Shown here piece after piece: positions 37,981 to 47,917 of a DNA stretch of 64,000 nucleotides. Made by a program: the position numbers and the translations under genes. The notes below the pieces were generated by a model that saw only the letters and a list, made by a program, of their open reading frames with translations, was not told the origin of the DNA and did not search any database. How positions within the stretch are numbered: the stretch's first letter is position 1; each line of letters opens with the position of its first letter. This DNA comes from Halovenus rubra (GTDB taxonomy: Archaea; Halobacteriota; Halobacteria; Halobacteriales; Haloarculaceae), in the NCBI RefSeq assembly GCF_026586665.1, contig NZ_JAODIY010000001.1:1-64000 (forward strand). Direction: 5' to 3'.

Positions 37981-38203
37981 TCAGTCGCGCATGTCGTCGA
38001 CGCTCTGGGTTGCGGTCGTCTCTCTGAGGAACGTGAGACCGTCGAACTGCGTCGGGAACGATGTCCACGTCGCTGACAGCCTCGGCAACCGAATCGAGGT
38101 CGTCGAACGCGGCTTCGGAGTCAACGGCGGCAAGCGGTGTCATCGACGCCGAGAGGGCGTCCATAAGGCTGTTCTCGTCGACCTCATCTGGAGTCTCTGG
38201 CAT
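37981..38203 (-). pseudogene. remnant of a probable erythromycin esterase-like gene
   Basis: From the ATG at 38203 the frame reads MPETPDEVDENSLMDALSAS then MTPLAAVDSEAAFDDLDSVA and AEAVSDVDIVPDAV, resembling the N-terminus of the erythromycin esterase family (TPLxxLDP...DLxxLxDAxxDARVV). A one-base frame change near 38041-38050 reveals FDGLTFLRETTATQSVDDM, ending at 37981, which resembles the family's extreme C-terminus (FDGLxFxxETTxARPL). The ~350 residues between, including the catalytic core, are missing. So this is an internally deleted, frameshifted relic. Family assignment is from memory of consensus. Confidence 0.55.
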
Positions 38204-38330
38204 ATATCATTCTTGCGAGACGACCCGATAAAATCAGTTCATCTCTCGGCGAGTGGGTCTGGGGAGTGAAAGCCTACACTGTCTGTTCCAGCCCGCAACG
38301 CATTTTTGCGCTCATCGTCTCCATTCGTGT

Positions 38331-39101
38331 ATGAGCGACTTCGACAAGGAGGCCGAGCGCGAGCGACTCCGTGAAAAATACGAACGCGACCAAGAAAAGC
38401 GCGAGGCAACCGAACAGATGAGCGAACTACTCCTCCAGGGGGCGACGATGACCAACGCCCACTGTTCGGAGTGTAACGATCCCATCTTCCGGTACGACGG
38501 CCAGGAGTTCTGTGCAACCTGTGAGAGACCAGTCGACCGCGACACGGGTGATGAAGAAGGCAGTCAGAGTGGCAGTGCAATCGAGGTAACGTCACCCAGC
38601 GATGAGGCCCACGTCAAGTTTGGTGGAGATGACGAGACAGCTGACGCCAGCAGAGCTGAGGCGAGTAACGCGGCTGAAAGCCAAGAACAGGCAGTGAGTC
38701 CACAAACCCAGCAGAGAGGTGCGAGCGACGACGCTGGCCGCCAGTCAACGGGCCGGCGAGACCAGCCCACGTCCGATGCTAGGGGTCAATCTCGACACAA
38801 CCAGCCGGCCACTGACCATGGGAACAACGCACCTCGACAAAATCAGGCAACCGCCGAGGGTGCTCAGCAACCCAGTTCGAACCGCCGCCAGCCCACGAGT
38901 CAGTCATCACAGGCACCCGGTCGGAAGCCATCCCGTGCTGGTGGGTCTGATGCCGATATCGGAGCAGTTCGGGAGTCGCTTGTCCAAACACTGGGCCGGT
39001 TCAGCGAGCAGGCCGAGACGTGTGAGGATCCACAGCGAGCACGCGAGTACCTCGCCGCCGCAAGGGAGGCAGCCGAGACGCTCGAAGCGCTCCGGCGTTA
39101 G
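38331..39101 (+). CDS. Sjogren's syndrome/scleroderma autoantigen 1 (p27)-type zinc-ribbon protein
   Basis: 256 residues from ATG 38331 (MSDFDKEAERERLREKYERD). A charged N-terminal helix, then a zinc ribbon (AHCSECNDPIFRYDGQEFCATCERP, split as CSEC and CATC, ~44-66) define the p27 family. A ~120-residue Gln/Ser/Arg-rich disordered linker leads to a C-terminal helical bundle (GAVRESLVQTLGRF...LAAAREAAETLEALRR). Function unknown in archaea. It overlaps the convergent PepF gene by 4 nt at the stop codons. Confidence 0.85.
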   Translation: MSDFDKEAERERLREKYERDQEKREATEQMSELLLQGATMTNAHCSECNDPIFRYDGQEFCATCERPVDRDTGDEEGSQSGSAIEVTSPSDEAHVKFGGDDETADASRAEASNAAESQEQAVSPQTQQRGASDDAGRQSTGRRDQPTSDARGQSRHNQPATDHGNNAPRQNQATAEGAQQPSSNRRQPTSQSSQAPGRKPSRAGGSDADIGAVRESLVQTLGRFSEQAETCEDPQRAREYLAAAREAAETLEALRR

Positions 39102-40888
39102 TTCTCTTTCTCCTCGTCGAACGCCGAGACATACTCGCCGAACGTCCCGGCGGCCATCTCGAACGGCTCTGCCGTCCACACGTCACAGCCCAGCGTCTCG
39201 AACAGCACAACGGACTCTTGCCTGCCCGTCGAACGGAGGAAATCGCGGTAGCTCTCGGGTGTGAAGTCGCCGTTCCGGAGCTGGCTGTGTACCGAAAGTG
39301 CCCCCATTGCGCCGAGGACGTACTGGTAGTTGCTGTAGGCCTCCCGGATACCACTCACCGGAAGTCTCCTGCCGGGATGGTCGCCAAACTCGACTGGCGC
39401 GTAGAACTCCTCTCGGAGGGACGCCGCGATATCGCGTGCCCGGTCGACGGTAATTTCCTCGCCGTCTTCGACATGCTGGGCCAGCGCGTGGGTAAATGCC
39501 GCCGAGCGGGCCGCGCCGTAGAAGTTTCCGCCGATACATTCGAGCAGGCGGTTCTGGGCCCCGTCGGCGAGCGCCCCACCCTCGTCGAGCAGGTGGTCGA
39601 CCAGGAGCAGTTCGTGCAAAATTGAGGGAACCTCCTCGACGGGGCGCGGGGCATTCGCGTACCGGGTCGCTCCCTCCCGCTCGTATTCGACGTGCATCGC
39701 GTGGCCGAGTTCGTGACAGATGAAAAACGCCGTCCGCAGGTCTCCCTCGAAGTTGGCGAGGATGTACGCCCCGTCTTTGGCAGAAGAGGGACAGTAGGCG
39801 GGAATGTCGGTCCGTTTGTCCTGCGTGGGGTAGACGTCGATGCGTCGCTGTGTGAAGAACTGTTTGGCGCGCTCGACGTAATCCTCGCCCAGCGGTTCGA
39901 GCGCCGCGAGGATGTGGTCTCTCGCACTCTCGAAGTCGAGTTCCGGGGGATCGCTTTCGGCGATGGAGACCTGCAGGTCCCACGGGCGGAGCCGGTCGAC
40001 ACCAAGGCGTCGCTTCCGCAGAGAGAGCGCGTCGTGGAAGGGGTCGAGGTTCCCCCGAACCGCCTCGAGCATGGCGTCGTGGACCTTCTCGGGGAGGGAA
40101 GCACGCAGGCCGGACTCTGGGTAACAGCGCTGGTTCAACGCCCGCTGGCGAATCGAGTCGTAGCCACGGACTGACGCCTCCGCGTGGGCGGCCTGCAGTT
40201 TCTCCCCGAACGCTCGGGTGAGTGTATGCTCGTACCGGTCCATACGGCCGTGGTAGGCCTCAAAGACGCGGCGGCGATACTCGCGGTCCGGATGGGAAAG
40301 TTCGGTTCGCCGGTTGCCGTACCGCACCTCCACGCTCTTGCCGTCAGGCCGTTCGACGACCGGTGGCTCGAAGTCCTCCAGTCTCGCGGCCCGGACGATG
40401 CGGGAGGATGCCCCCAGCGGTTCCTCGAAGGCCGCGATGGCCTCCTCGACGTCCGCGCTCCGGACATGGCGGGCCTGTGCGCGGAGATTTCTGGCGTACC
40501 GGCGGTCGGATTCGGGTAGGTCGTCGATGTACTCTTTGGCCTCGCCTATCCGCCGGAGCGCGGCGGTCACTGCCGGCTCGAACGTTTCGGTGAGCCGCTC
40601 GGAGCGGCGTTTCCGGTCGGCCGCGTCGTCACTATCGGTAGCGACGTTCGCCGCCAGCGTCGCGTAGAGTTCGATGCGCTGTTTACGACGGAAACAGTCA
40701 GCCACGGCGTCGAGCAGGGTTTCGAGTTCTGCCGCCGCCGAAACCGGGTCAACCACGAGCGATTGAAGCTCCGAAAGGCGGCTACACAACTGCTCGTAGG
40801 CGTCTTCCCACTCTGTGGGCGACGCGTAGATAGCGGTCAGGTCGAATCGATACTCCGGGTCGATATCGGTGCGTGCTGGTAGACTCAT
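39098..40888 (-). CDS. pepF: oligoendopeptidase F (M3 family)
   Basis: 596 residues from ATG 40888 (MSLPARTDIDPEYRFDL). The zinc motif FFICHELGHAMHVEYE (HELGH, ~385-400) and upstream AYCPSSAKDGAYILANFEGDLR block identify the M3B PepF group. The enzyme cleaves short peptides in the cytoplasm. The gene is noticeably more GC-rich than the genes left of 37 kb. The longer upstream frame is not needed. Confidence 0.93.
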   Translation of the reverse strand: MSLPARTDIDPEYRFDLTAIYASPTEWEDAYEQLCSRLSELQSLVVDPVSAAAELETLLDAVADCFRRKQRIELYATLAANVATDSDDAADRKRRSERLTETFEPAVTAALRRIGEAKEYIDDLPESDRRYARNLRAQARHVRSADVEEAIAAFEEPLGASSRIVRAARLEDFEPPVVERPDGKSVEVRYGNRRTELSHPDREYRRRVFEAYHGRMDRYEHTLTRAFGEKLQAAHAEASVRGYDSIRQRALNQRCYPESGLRASLPEKVHDAMLEAVRGNLDPFHDALSLRKRRLGVDRLRPWDLQVSIAESDPPELDFESARDHILAALEPLGEDYVERAKQFFTQRRIDVYPTQDKRTDIPAYCPSSAKDGAYILANFEGDLRTAFFICHELGHAMHVEYEREGATRYANAPRPVEEVPSILHELLLVDHLLDEGGALADGAQNRLLECIGGNFYGAARSAAFTHALAQHVEDGEEITVDRARDIAASLREEFYAPVEFGDHPGRRLPVSGIREAYSNYQYVLGAMGALSVHSQLRNGDFTPESYRDFLRSTGRQESVVLFETLGCDVWTAEPFEMAAGTFGEYVSAFDEEKEN

Positions 40889-41120
40889 GTGTTGTCTGTA
40901 CTGCGATGGGAGAGGCATTGACAGCCTCGCTGATGAACTGTTGTTACTGGATAATCCCGCGACTGGCCGGCGGGACAAAATAACGATGACGAAAAGTGTG
41001 TTAGCGGAGCATCGGTCGACTTCCGTTGACCGAATCTCGCCGTGACAGATAATAATGCTATCGGAATCGGGCCGTCAATGAGTATAGTCGACGACGAACC
41101 CATGACCCGTCCGTGTCGAA

Positions 41121-41777
41121 TCAGTCTCCCAACTGCCCGAAAACGCACGCTTCGATTTTCTGGAGATGCTCGCCGACAGTGCTTGGTGAGATATCTACCA
41201 CCTGTGCGATGTCCTCGTGGGTCGCCTCGCGAGGTGTTTCGTAGTAGCCCAGTTCGAGTGCCGTATCGAGGACTTCACGCTGGCGTCCGGTCAGCGAGAC
41301 GTAGAGGTCGTTCAGGTCGGGGTGATACGGCCCAGTTTCGATAATTTCGAACTTGTATCCGTCCGAACCGGATTCTTCGAACTCCTGCTGGAATGTCTCT
41401 TCAGGGCCGACGAGGGTGACCTCCATTGAGCCGTCGGGGTTAACGATAATCGGCATCTCCATCACGAGGCCCGATTCGTACTTCGTTGCGAGCATCTCTT
41501 GGGTGGTGTCGGTCGGTTCAAAGTGGGTATAGGAGTACCACTGGTCCTCGCCGCTGGTGACGTTGAAATCCAGTACATAGGGCGACTCTCGGAGAATCTC
41601 GCGGTATCGACTCTCATCCCCCCAAGCTTTGCCGATGAGTATCGCGGTCCCGTCATCAAGCATCTCGACCCAAGTGATGTTCCCGCGTTCGACAGAGGAC
41701 TCTTCGACGAGTGCCTGCCCCAGCGGGTGAAAGGCCTGTCCGTCCGCGGGCGCCGTTCGTACCTTGACATATCGCAT
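41121..41777 (-). CDS. HTH_10 (bacterio-opsin activator-type) transcription regulator
   Basis: 218 residues. The C-terminal ~60 residues hold the HTH_10 motif LTGRQREVLDTALELGYYETPREATHEDIAQ (in parts), then VVDISPSTVGEHLQKIEACV. The N-terminal part (~1-150) is the usual bacterio-opsin-activator-like beta domain with no recognised ligand pocket. It lies 64 nt downstream of nuoH on the same strand, so it may be co-transcribed with it or regulate it. Confidence 0.9.
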   Translation of the reverse strand: MRYVKVRTAPADGQAFHPLGQALVEESSVERGNITWVEMLDDGTAILIGKAWGDESRYREILRESPYVLDFNVTSGEDQWYSYTHFEPTDTTQEMLATKYESGLVMEMPIIVNPDGSMEVTLVGPEETFQQEFEESGSDGYKFEIIETGPYHPDLNDLYVSLTGRQREVLDTALELGYYETPREATHEDIAQVVDISPSTVGEHLQKIEACVFGQLGD

Positions 41778-41841
41778 GTGTTGTCCCGACCTACCAGGTC
41801 TACCGTAATGGCCGTTGCTGATGCGGCCATTGTTGGTCGTA

Positions 41842-42897
41842 TCAGGCAGTGAGTCCGACGGCGATGGCAGTCACGAGAAGGGTTCCAAAGGAAAGGACCA
41901 GCAACACCTTCCAGCCGAGGTCGATAAGCTGGTCGATTCGCAGACGGGGAATCGATGCGCGCGCCCACTGCGTGAACAGAAACACAGCCCAGCATTTCAG
42001 GACGAACCAGACGAACCCGGGAAAGAGGGGACCGGCAGGACCGCCAAGAAAGAGCGTCGCAATCAATGCGCCGCCGAGGAAGATGTGAAGGAACTCCCCG
42101 ACGTACAGCAGGGCGAAGTAGACACCGCCGTACTCCGTCTGGTGGCCGGCGATAATCTCTTGGGGCGCTTCGGCCATGTCGAAGGGATTGCGCCCGACCT
42201 CGGCGAACGTCGCCACCAAAAAGAGAATAAAGGCGAGGGGGTTGAGGAAGCCGTACCACGCCGGAATCGAGAGCGGGCCGAGCGCGAGCAGGGTTCCTTC
42301 CTGTGCGGCGACGATTTCGCTGGTTCGGAGGCTCCCGGCCATGAGGACGACAGATAATCCAGAGACGACAAGCGGAATCTCGTAGGCCAGCGTCTGTGCG
42401 ACCGCACGAAGGCCGCCAATGAGCGAGAACTTGTTCGCGGAGGCGTAGCCGGCCATGACGAGGCCTGCGGCGGAGACTGAGGAGACGGCAAAGACGAAGG
42501 CAAGCCCGACCTCCGGGTCGGCGAGCTGTATCCGCACGTTGCCGACCGCGCCCATCGGAATCACGGCGAAGCCGACGATGATGGGGACCACGAGGACGAG
42601 CGGCGCGAGGTCCCAGGCCGGTCGGTCGACATCCTCGGGGATGATGAGCTCCTTCGAGAGCAGCCGGACCGCATCGGCGAGGATGATGAAGATGCCGCCG
42701 GGTCCGAGTTTCGTCGGTCCGAGTTTTTCCCAGTAGGACGCGAGTACCTTCCGTTTCATCCAGACGACAACCGCCGCGTTCGTCATGATGCCGGTCCCCA
42801 GCAGGGCCGCGCCGAGAAACGCGCCGAAGACGAGCGCCGGCGGGTCACTCGACCCAAGCAACCACTCGGCCAGCCCTTCGGGAAGCAGTGTCGTCAC
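41842..42897 (-). CDS. NADH dehydrogenase subunit H (NuoH)-like, orphan
   Basis: 351 residues from the GTG at 42897 (VTTLLPEGLAEWLL). Eight or so membrane helices. The conserved NuoH segments are present: GPTKLGPGGIFIILADAVRLLSKE (in two parts, ~65-88), the LAYEIP loop with Glu, and AEAPQEIIAGHQTEYGG (~235-251) at the quinone-site entrance. Complex I genes normally form one operon; here no other nuo gene is present within the window on either side. This may be a second copy or the relocated single copy. Confidence 0.9.
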   Translation of the reverse strand: MTTLLPEGLAEWLLGSSDPPALVFGAFLGAALLGTGIMTNAAVVVWMKRKVLASYWEKLGPTKLGPGGIFIILADAVRLLSKELIIPEDVDRPAWDLAPLVLVVPIIVGFAVIPMGAVGNVRIQLADPEVGLAFVFAVSSVSAAGLVMAGYASANKFSLIGGLRAVAQTLAYEIPLVVSGLSVVLMAGSLRTSEIVAAQEGTLLALGPLSIPAWYGFLNPLAFILFLVATFAEVGRNPFDMAEAPQEIIAGHQTEYGGVYFALLYVGEFLHIFLGGALIATLFLGGPAGPLFPGFVWFVLKCWAVFLFTQWARASIPRLRIDQLIDLGWKVLLVLSFGTLLVTAIAVGLTA

Positions 42898-43258
42898 GGG
42901 CGACCACTCCTGTGTGTCGGTTCTGAACTGCCGATACCTGTACTCCGAGTTACGTGCCACTCTACAATCATTACTAGTTGATTCGGGCCACCTGCTCTCT
43001 TGGTTGTTGCCGGGTATGTTCGGTGATTTATAAGCCAGGTGCGACAGAGACCGTTGCGATAGCCCTCGCTGCGAACTTGTTGTAACTGGGTGGCACACGA
43101 TACTTCAAGGCGAACACGCTGATTCGGAATATCGCTCGTCGAATAACGTGGCTGTGTCAACTCCACCCGCTACGATTTCCGACGACTGCTGGCCCTTTGT
43201 CACCTACCCAAATGTAATAAATTAGCGTTCGCCGCTACCCAGTGTCCAGATTCCTCTT
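42898..43258. other. intergenic upstream of nuoH, no gene seen
   Basis: It carries the leader and presumably promoter of nuoH, plus the 3' flank of the small membrane protein gene. Minus-strand frames into nuoH are open but not protein-like before the GTG at 42897. Nothing else recognised. Confidence 0.4.
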
Positions 43259-43462
43259 TCAACTAGTGGTACTGTTGTAGAGTAGCATAATGACTAAAAA
43301 CACGCTCACAAATGCAATAATTCCGACGGCATTCTTCACGAGTTGTCCTGCTGGTGCCATTGGAGCAACCATATTTGCAACAAGGGCACTGACAAATATT
43401 GCACCGATAAGCCAGAATAGGTTTGCTAAAGACGAGTGGTTCTCTGATGCTTCCGATGCCAT
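43259..43462 (-). CDS. small membrane protein (67 aa)
   Basis: 67 residues: MASEASENHSSLANLFWLIGAI then two hydrophobic helices separated by a short MAPAGQ turn (~12-32 and 41-62), ending LLYNSTTS. AT-rich compared with both neighbours, with a very AT-rich upstream region (43463-43590) that contains TATA-like strings. Probably horizontally acquired; no function known. Confidence 0.6.
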   Translation of the reverse strand: MASEASENHSSLANLFWLIGAIFVSALVANMVAPMAPAGQLVKNAVGIIAFVSVFLVIMLLYNSTTS

Positions 43463-43610
43463 GTTTGTTATTATTTTTATATATGTTTAAATCTTTTTTG
43501 GTGTATTAAAAATCGTGACATCGATTCGGTTTTATCATTTATAATTAACTACATTTGTTATATATGTATATATAGTATTTTTTGAGAGGGAACCGAGTCA
43601 AGATAATCCA
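43463..43610. other. very AT-rich spacer
   Basis: The most AT-rich stretch of the window outside the origin, with runs such as ATATATGTATATATAG (~43560-43576) and TAAATCTTTTTTGG. It provides promoter sequence for the small membrane protein gene on the minus strand. No coding frame. Confidence 0.5.
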
Positions 43611-43670
43611 TGAAGAGACCGCCGCCACGCTCCAAACTGAAATCGACGGGCAGTAGCCGACACTCGATTG

Positions 43671-46199
43671 TCACTCCCCAGTGTAGGAACTCGTCACGAC
43701 TTCACGAATCCGCTCGGCAGTCACTTTTCCGACGCCTTCGGCGTCCATCAGGTCCTCAGTTTCTGCGGTCATCACGTCCTCGACACTGCCAAACGCTTCG
43801 AGGAGCGACCGCGCCGTGACGGGACCGACCTCGGCGATGGAGGCAACGACGTACTCCTGTTGTTCGGCCAGTGTCTTTGATTGTTTCTCGCCGTGGACGC
43901 TGACCTCCCGCTTGCCCTCTTCCTGTTCGCGGGTCGCAATTACCTCCAGCAGGTCGGCGGTCTCTTCTTCGCCTGCAGTTTGCATCACGCTGACGCCGAA
44001 ATCAACCGCGAGCGAGGCGAGCGCACCGCCGATAGCCTTCGGGTGGACGTTCCGGCGGCCATAGAGGTTCTCGCCCTCGATGATAACGACGGGACGGCCG
44101 TAGTGTCGGCTGGCATCGCCGACCTGCTCGAACATCGAGCGGTCGCCGCCGACGAGCGTCTCCAGAAAGTCCTCGACTTCCTTGCGCTCGACGGCGACGC
44201 GGTCCGAGAGCACGTAGTCGCCGACTTCCAGTGTCTCCAGTCGGGTTTCGATTCCCTCCCGCGTCGAGAGGTCTCGTGCAATTGTCGAGTCGAGTTCCCG
44301 CTGGTCGACGACGACTTCGGTCAGTCCGGTCTCCTCGTCGCTGTCTCCGTCGACGCCAGCCTCTGCGACGACGGTTTCTTCATCAGTTGTCTCGCTCGCA
44401 TCGCTTGAGGCGTTACTGCCGTCAGTTTCGACAGCCTCAGTTTCACTTGCATCCCCGGAGAAAGCTTCGAGACCTGCCTGCCCGTTTTCAGTGTCTTCGT
44501 CACTGTTTGTCTCTGCCGTTTGCTCGTTGGCGTCGCCGGTACCGGAATCGCTGTCTGACCCGCCGTTTTCCTCTACTTTTTCGGTCTGCCCGCCGCCTGA
44601 CCCCTCCGTTTCGTCTGGAACTTCATCTAGCCCCATCTGTCTCCGGAGGCGTGATTCGATGTCGCCGGCAGCGTTTTTCAGCAGGCGGAGTTCGTCTTCC
44701 ATCTTCTTTTCGTCCTGTCTGGCCTTCCAGAAGTACGCCTCGTCGCGGGTGTCTTCGGCAAGGAGGACGGTCACGCGACCCTCTGTCTGGCGGCCGGTCC
44801 GGCCCTTGCGCTGGATGGAGCGAATTGCCGTTGGCACTGGCTCATAAAAGAGCACGAGGTCGACCTCAGGTACATCCAGTCCCTCCTCGGCGACGGACGT
44901 GGAGACGAGTACCTCAAACTCGCCGGCGCGGAACCGTTCGAGAGTGTCCTGTTGTTGGGTCTGGGTCATCCCGTCGCTGCCCTCGGTATCGCTCTGTCCG
45001 ACGAAGCGCTTGACAGAGAAATGCTCGCCGAGGAAGTCGGTCAATGTCTCGGCAGTATCCCGTGATTCAGTGAAGACGATGACGCGCTCACCGTCGTTGA
45101 TGCCGAGTGTCTCGGCGATGAGCATCCGCGAACGTCTGAATTTCGGGTGGAGGTCGGTGTACTCCTCAGCGACTCGGACGGCCTTTTTGACATTCGGGTC
45201 AGAAACCATCCGCTGGTCGGCCTTAGAGGCCCCCGAGGAGCGGGCGGCCTCACGTTGGCGGTCCATGTACCGCCGAAAGGATTCGACACTCTGGGTCTCC
45301 ACGTAGGTCAGGGCGGTCCGAAGTTTGCGTACCTCGGCGAGAACGCTCATCCCCTTGTAGCCAGCGGAGTCGTCGCTGTTCATCAACTCCTGGACTTTCC
45401 CCTGTATCTTCTGTATCTCGCGCTCGGAGACGCTGGGGTCGGTCGACCGCGTCACGCCCAACTCTTTGAGCTTCGTCATCCGGTCCTTGATGACCTCCTC
45501 GATGGCGTCACGAATCTCTTCGACAGTGTCTGGCAGTTCGATGCGCTTCCACTCGACGCTCGTGTCGTGGGTGTACGCCTCGACGTCGGCATCATCTTCG
45601 GTCATCACGTCGACGTTTTCGATACCGAGGTTGGCACACACCTGTAGGATTGCCTCTTCGTCGTCACCGGGTGAGGCGCTCATCCCTGTCGCGAGCGGGG
45701 TATCGGCGTCTTCGTGGTAGCGTTTCGCGATGTAGTTGTAGGCGTAGTTACCGGTCGCACGGTGACACTCATCGAACGTGCAGTGGGCCACGTCGGCGAG
45801 CGAGACTCGGTTGCCAACGAGGTCGTTTTCGACGACCTGTGGCGTGGCGATGACGATCTGTGAATCCTCCCAGAGAGCGGCCCGGTCGTCGGGGCGAACT
45901 TCGCCCGTGAAGACGACGATTTCGTCATCCGGAATTTCCAGGGCCTCGCGGTAGAACTCGGCGTGCTGGGTGACCAGCGGTTTGGTGGGCGCGAGCAGGA
46001 GGGATTTCCCGCCGACCTCGTGGAGTCGGTGTGCGGTTACGAGTAGTGAGACGGTCGTTTTCCCTAGACCGGTGGGGAGACAGACCAGCGTATGTTCCCC
46101 GAGCGCTCGTTCGGCCAGAGTCGTCTGGTACTCGCGGCGCTCCAGCACCCCCGATGTGATAAGCGGGCGGTCGATAGCGTCGGCGTCCGTCGCTGCCAT
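43671..46199 (-). CDS. hef: Hef helicase/nuclease (XPF/FANCM family)
   Basis: 842 residues from ATG 46199 (MAATDADAIDRPLI). Helicase half: LPTGLGKTT (Walker A, ~41-49), FDECHRATGNYAY (DECH box, ~140), FTESRDTAETL, and VQRKGRTGR-type motif VI (IRSIQRKGRTGRQ, ~460). A ~120-residue acidic linker joins the ERCC4 nuclease (GDYVLSDRVAVERKEVEDF; ERK-xxx-D active site, ~660-678) and a C-terminal helix-hairpin-helix pair (AEVGPVTARSLLEAFGS, DAEGVGKVTAERI). It processes stalled forks and branched DNA. Confidence 0.96.
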   Translation of the reverse strand: MAATDADAIDRPLITSGVLERREYQTTLAERALGEHTLVCLPTGLGKTTVSLLVTAHRLHEVGGKSLLLAPTKPLVTQHAEFYREALEIPDDEIVVFTGEVRPDDRAALWEDSQIVIATPQVVENDLVGNRVSLADVAHCTFDECHRATGNYAYNYIAKRYHEDADTPLATGMSASPGDDEEAILQVCANLGIENVDVMTEDDADVEAYTHDTSVEWKRIELPDTVEEIRDAIEEVIKDRMTKLKELGVTRSTDPSVSEREIQKIQGKVQELMNSDDSAGYKGMSVLAEVRKLRTALTYVETQSVESFRRYMDRQREAARSSGASKADQRMVSDPNVKKAVRVAEEYTDLHPKFRRSRMLIAETLGINDGERVIVFTESRDTAETLTDFLGEHFSVKRFVGQSDTEGSDGMTQTQQQDTLERFRAGEFEVLVSTSVAEEGLDVPEVDLVLFYEPVPTAIRSIQRKGRTGRQTEGRVTVLLAEDTRDEAYFWKARQDEKKMEDELRLLKNAAGDIESRLRRQMGLDEVPDETEGSGGGQTEKVEENGGSDSDSGTGDANEQTAETNSDEDTENGQAGLEAFSGDASETEAVETDGSNASSDASETTDEETVVAEAGVDGDSDEETGLTEVVVDQRELDSTIARDLSTREGIETRLETLEVGDYVLSDRVAVERKEVEDFLETLVGGDRSMFEQVGDASRHYGRPVVIIEGENLYGRRNVHPKAIGGALASLAVDFGVSVMQTAGEEETADLLEVIATREQEEGKREVSVHGEKQSKTLAEQQEYVVASIAEVGPVTARSLLEAFGSVEDVMTAETEDLMDAEGVGKVTAERIREVVTSSYTGE

Positions 46200-46260
46200 T
46201 CGTGTCTCTGAATTAGCCGTCCCCGACGTTAAGCGTTCGTATGCCAGAATAAAACTGACA

Positions 46261-46782
46261 TCACGTTTCACTCTCGCTGGTGGTGGCCGGACGGTCGATG
46301 AACCAACTTTGTTCCTCGTAGGGGAACCGTTCAATCCCGACCTGTTCGGTCGTCGTCTCGGTGACCCGGTAGGTCACGCTGTACTCGAAGCCTGCCTGTC
46401 TGTCGGTATCGTCTCTATTGTCTATCCCGCCGGCACACGACAGTTCGACCCGAAACCCCTCTCCAGTCTCGCGTACCGACCGCGTCCGACAGACGTTGAC
46501 GACGCGTTCTTCGCCTACCAACTGGGAGCTGTGAGCGCCGAGTATCTCGTTGTACAGGCGGCGTTCCTCGAAGGAAATCGTGTACTCTGTGGCCGTTTCG
46601 TTGGTCAGTGCTGTGGGTCGCTCGGGCGGCTCTGGGTATGCCTCGACATCCGCTACATCTTGCTCCCCACTCAGGTCCATGTCCACCTCGAAGAAGTACA
46701 TCCCGAACGCACCCGCGACCGACGCTCCAATCAACACGCCGACCACGAAAACACCGGCCACTGTGGTGATTGGTCGATCCAT
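46261..46782 (-). CDS. membrane-anchored extracellular protein, hypothetical
   Basis: 173 residues from ATG 46782 (MDRPITTVAGVFVVGVLIG); the TTG five codons earlier is less likely. One N-terminal membrane helix (~5-30), then a soluble domain of ~140 residues with two cysteines (VNVCRTRS and LSCAGG) that could pair outside the cell. A hypothetical protein with no recognised family. It lies upstream of hef on the same strand (61-nt gap). Confidence 0.7.
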   Translation of the reverse strand: MDRPITTVAGVFVVGVLIGASVAGAFGMYFFEVDMDLSGEQDVADVEAYPEPPERPTALTNETATEYTISFEERRLYNEILGAHSSQLVGEERVVNVCRTRSVRETGEGFRVELSCAGGIDNRDDTDRQAGFEYSVTYRVTETTTEQVGIERFPYEEQSWFIDRPATTSESET

Positions 46783-46875
46783 CGACTCGGTATTCAATGA
46801 CTATCTAGATAAATTGAACGGTCATTCAAACTACGAGAAGATGGCTATAAGCGGGTCGAATACAAACTGGCGATC

Positions 46876-47841
46876 ATGCAAACCCCCAAGACGAACACAA
46901 ACTCGCTTGCAGCGATTGGTGATTCGCCGATGGTTGACTTTTCTTCGCTTCGCCCGGACAACGGTGCGTCAATTCATGTGAAATGGGAGGGAGTCAACCC
47001 AACCGGAAGCCTCAAAGACAGGATGGCGCTTGCGATGATAGACGCAGCACGACGACGCGGCGACCTCGAAGCGGGCGAGCCAGTCGTGGAGTTTACCGGC
47101 GGGAGCACGGGATCGAGCCTCGCGTTCGTCTGTGCGGTCTTGGGCCATCCGTTTCATGTGGTCACTGCCGACTGCGTCGCCGAAGAGAAGATTAGCTCTA
47201 TGCGTGCCCTAGGCGCACGGATAGAGACGCTAGAGACACCAAACGGCGTATCCTACGACGGCCTGTTTGAGGACCTCCGAGAGCGAGCGCTACAGGTCCG
47301 TGACGAGACGGGTGCGTACTTCACCAACCAGTTCGAGAACCCCGACCAACTTGAGGGGTACCGGCCCCTTGCCGAGGAGATTCTCGACCAGCAACCCGAG
47401 GTCGATGAGTTCGTCATGATTGTCGGGACCGGCGGCTGTGCCATGGGGACCGCACGCGTGCTCCGTGAGGCCGACACTGACGTGACCATCTCGGTTGTCG
47501 AACCAGCAGAGTCGCCGGTGCTCACGGACGGGACAGCCGGCGAACACAGCGTGCAGGGAACGGCGATTGTTGAATCTCCGCCACTCGTCGATGACGACGC
47601 TTACGACCGGGTGTTCACCATCCCAAGCGAAGAGGGTATCGAGTGTGTCCGTGAGATTGCACAAACTGAGGGACTGCTTGTCGGGACCAGTACTGGAATG
47701 AATGTCGCTGCAGCCAAGCGGATTGCGGCCGAACGTGACCCTGACGACACGGTCGTCACGATTGCCTGTGACACTGGTCTGAAATATCTCTCGGACGGCC
47801 TCTACGAAGGGCTCGAAGGCTCGACGTTCTGTCTCTGCTAG
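46876..47841 (+). CDS. cysteine synthase-family PLP enzyme
   Basis: 321 residues. The PLP lysine lies in [11 protein letters not shown] (K~47), the phosphate-binding loop is [12 protein letters not shown] (~178), and [11 protein letters not shown] binds the substrate carboxylate. Overall pattern is that of O-acetylserine sulfhydrylase/cystathionine beta-synthase. Haloarchaea often have several such paralogues, so cysteine synthesis is likely but not certain. It ends with an unusual FCLC. Confidence 0.88.
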   Translation: MQTPKTNTNSLAAIGDSPMVDFSSLRPDNGASIHVKWEGVNPTGSLKDRMALAMIDAARRRGDLEAGEPVVEFTGGSTGSSLAFVCAVLGHPFHVVTADCVAEEKISSMRALGARIETLETPNGVSYDGLFEDLRERALQVRDETGAYFTNQFENPDQLEGYRPLAEEILDQQPEVDEFVMIVGTGGCAMGTARVLREADTDVTISVVEPAESPVLTDGTAGEHSVQGTAIVESPPLVDDDAYDRVFTIPSEEGIECVREIAQTEGLLVGTSTGMNVAAAKRIAAERDPDDTVVTIACDTGLKYLSDGLYEGLEGSTFCLC

Positions 47842-47917
47842 GTCGAGTAGCCCGAACCAACCACTCAGCCTACTGTTTTATTGCCGAGAGGGTCATACCC
47901 TAGAGTGGTGTTACCAT

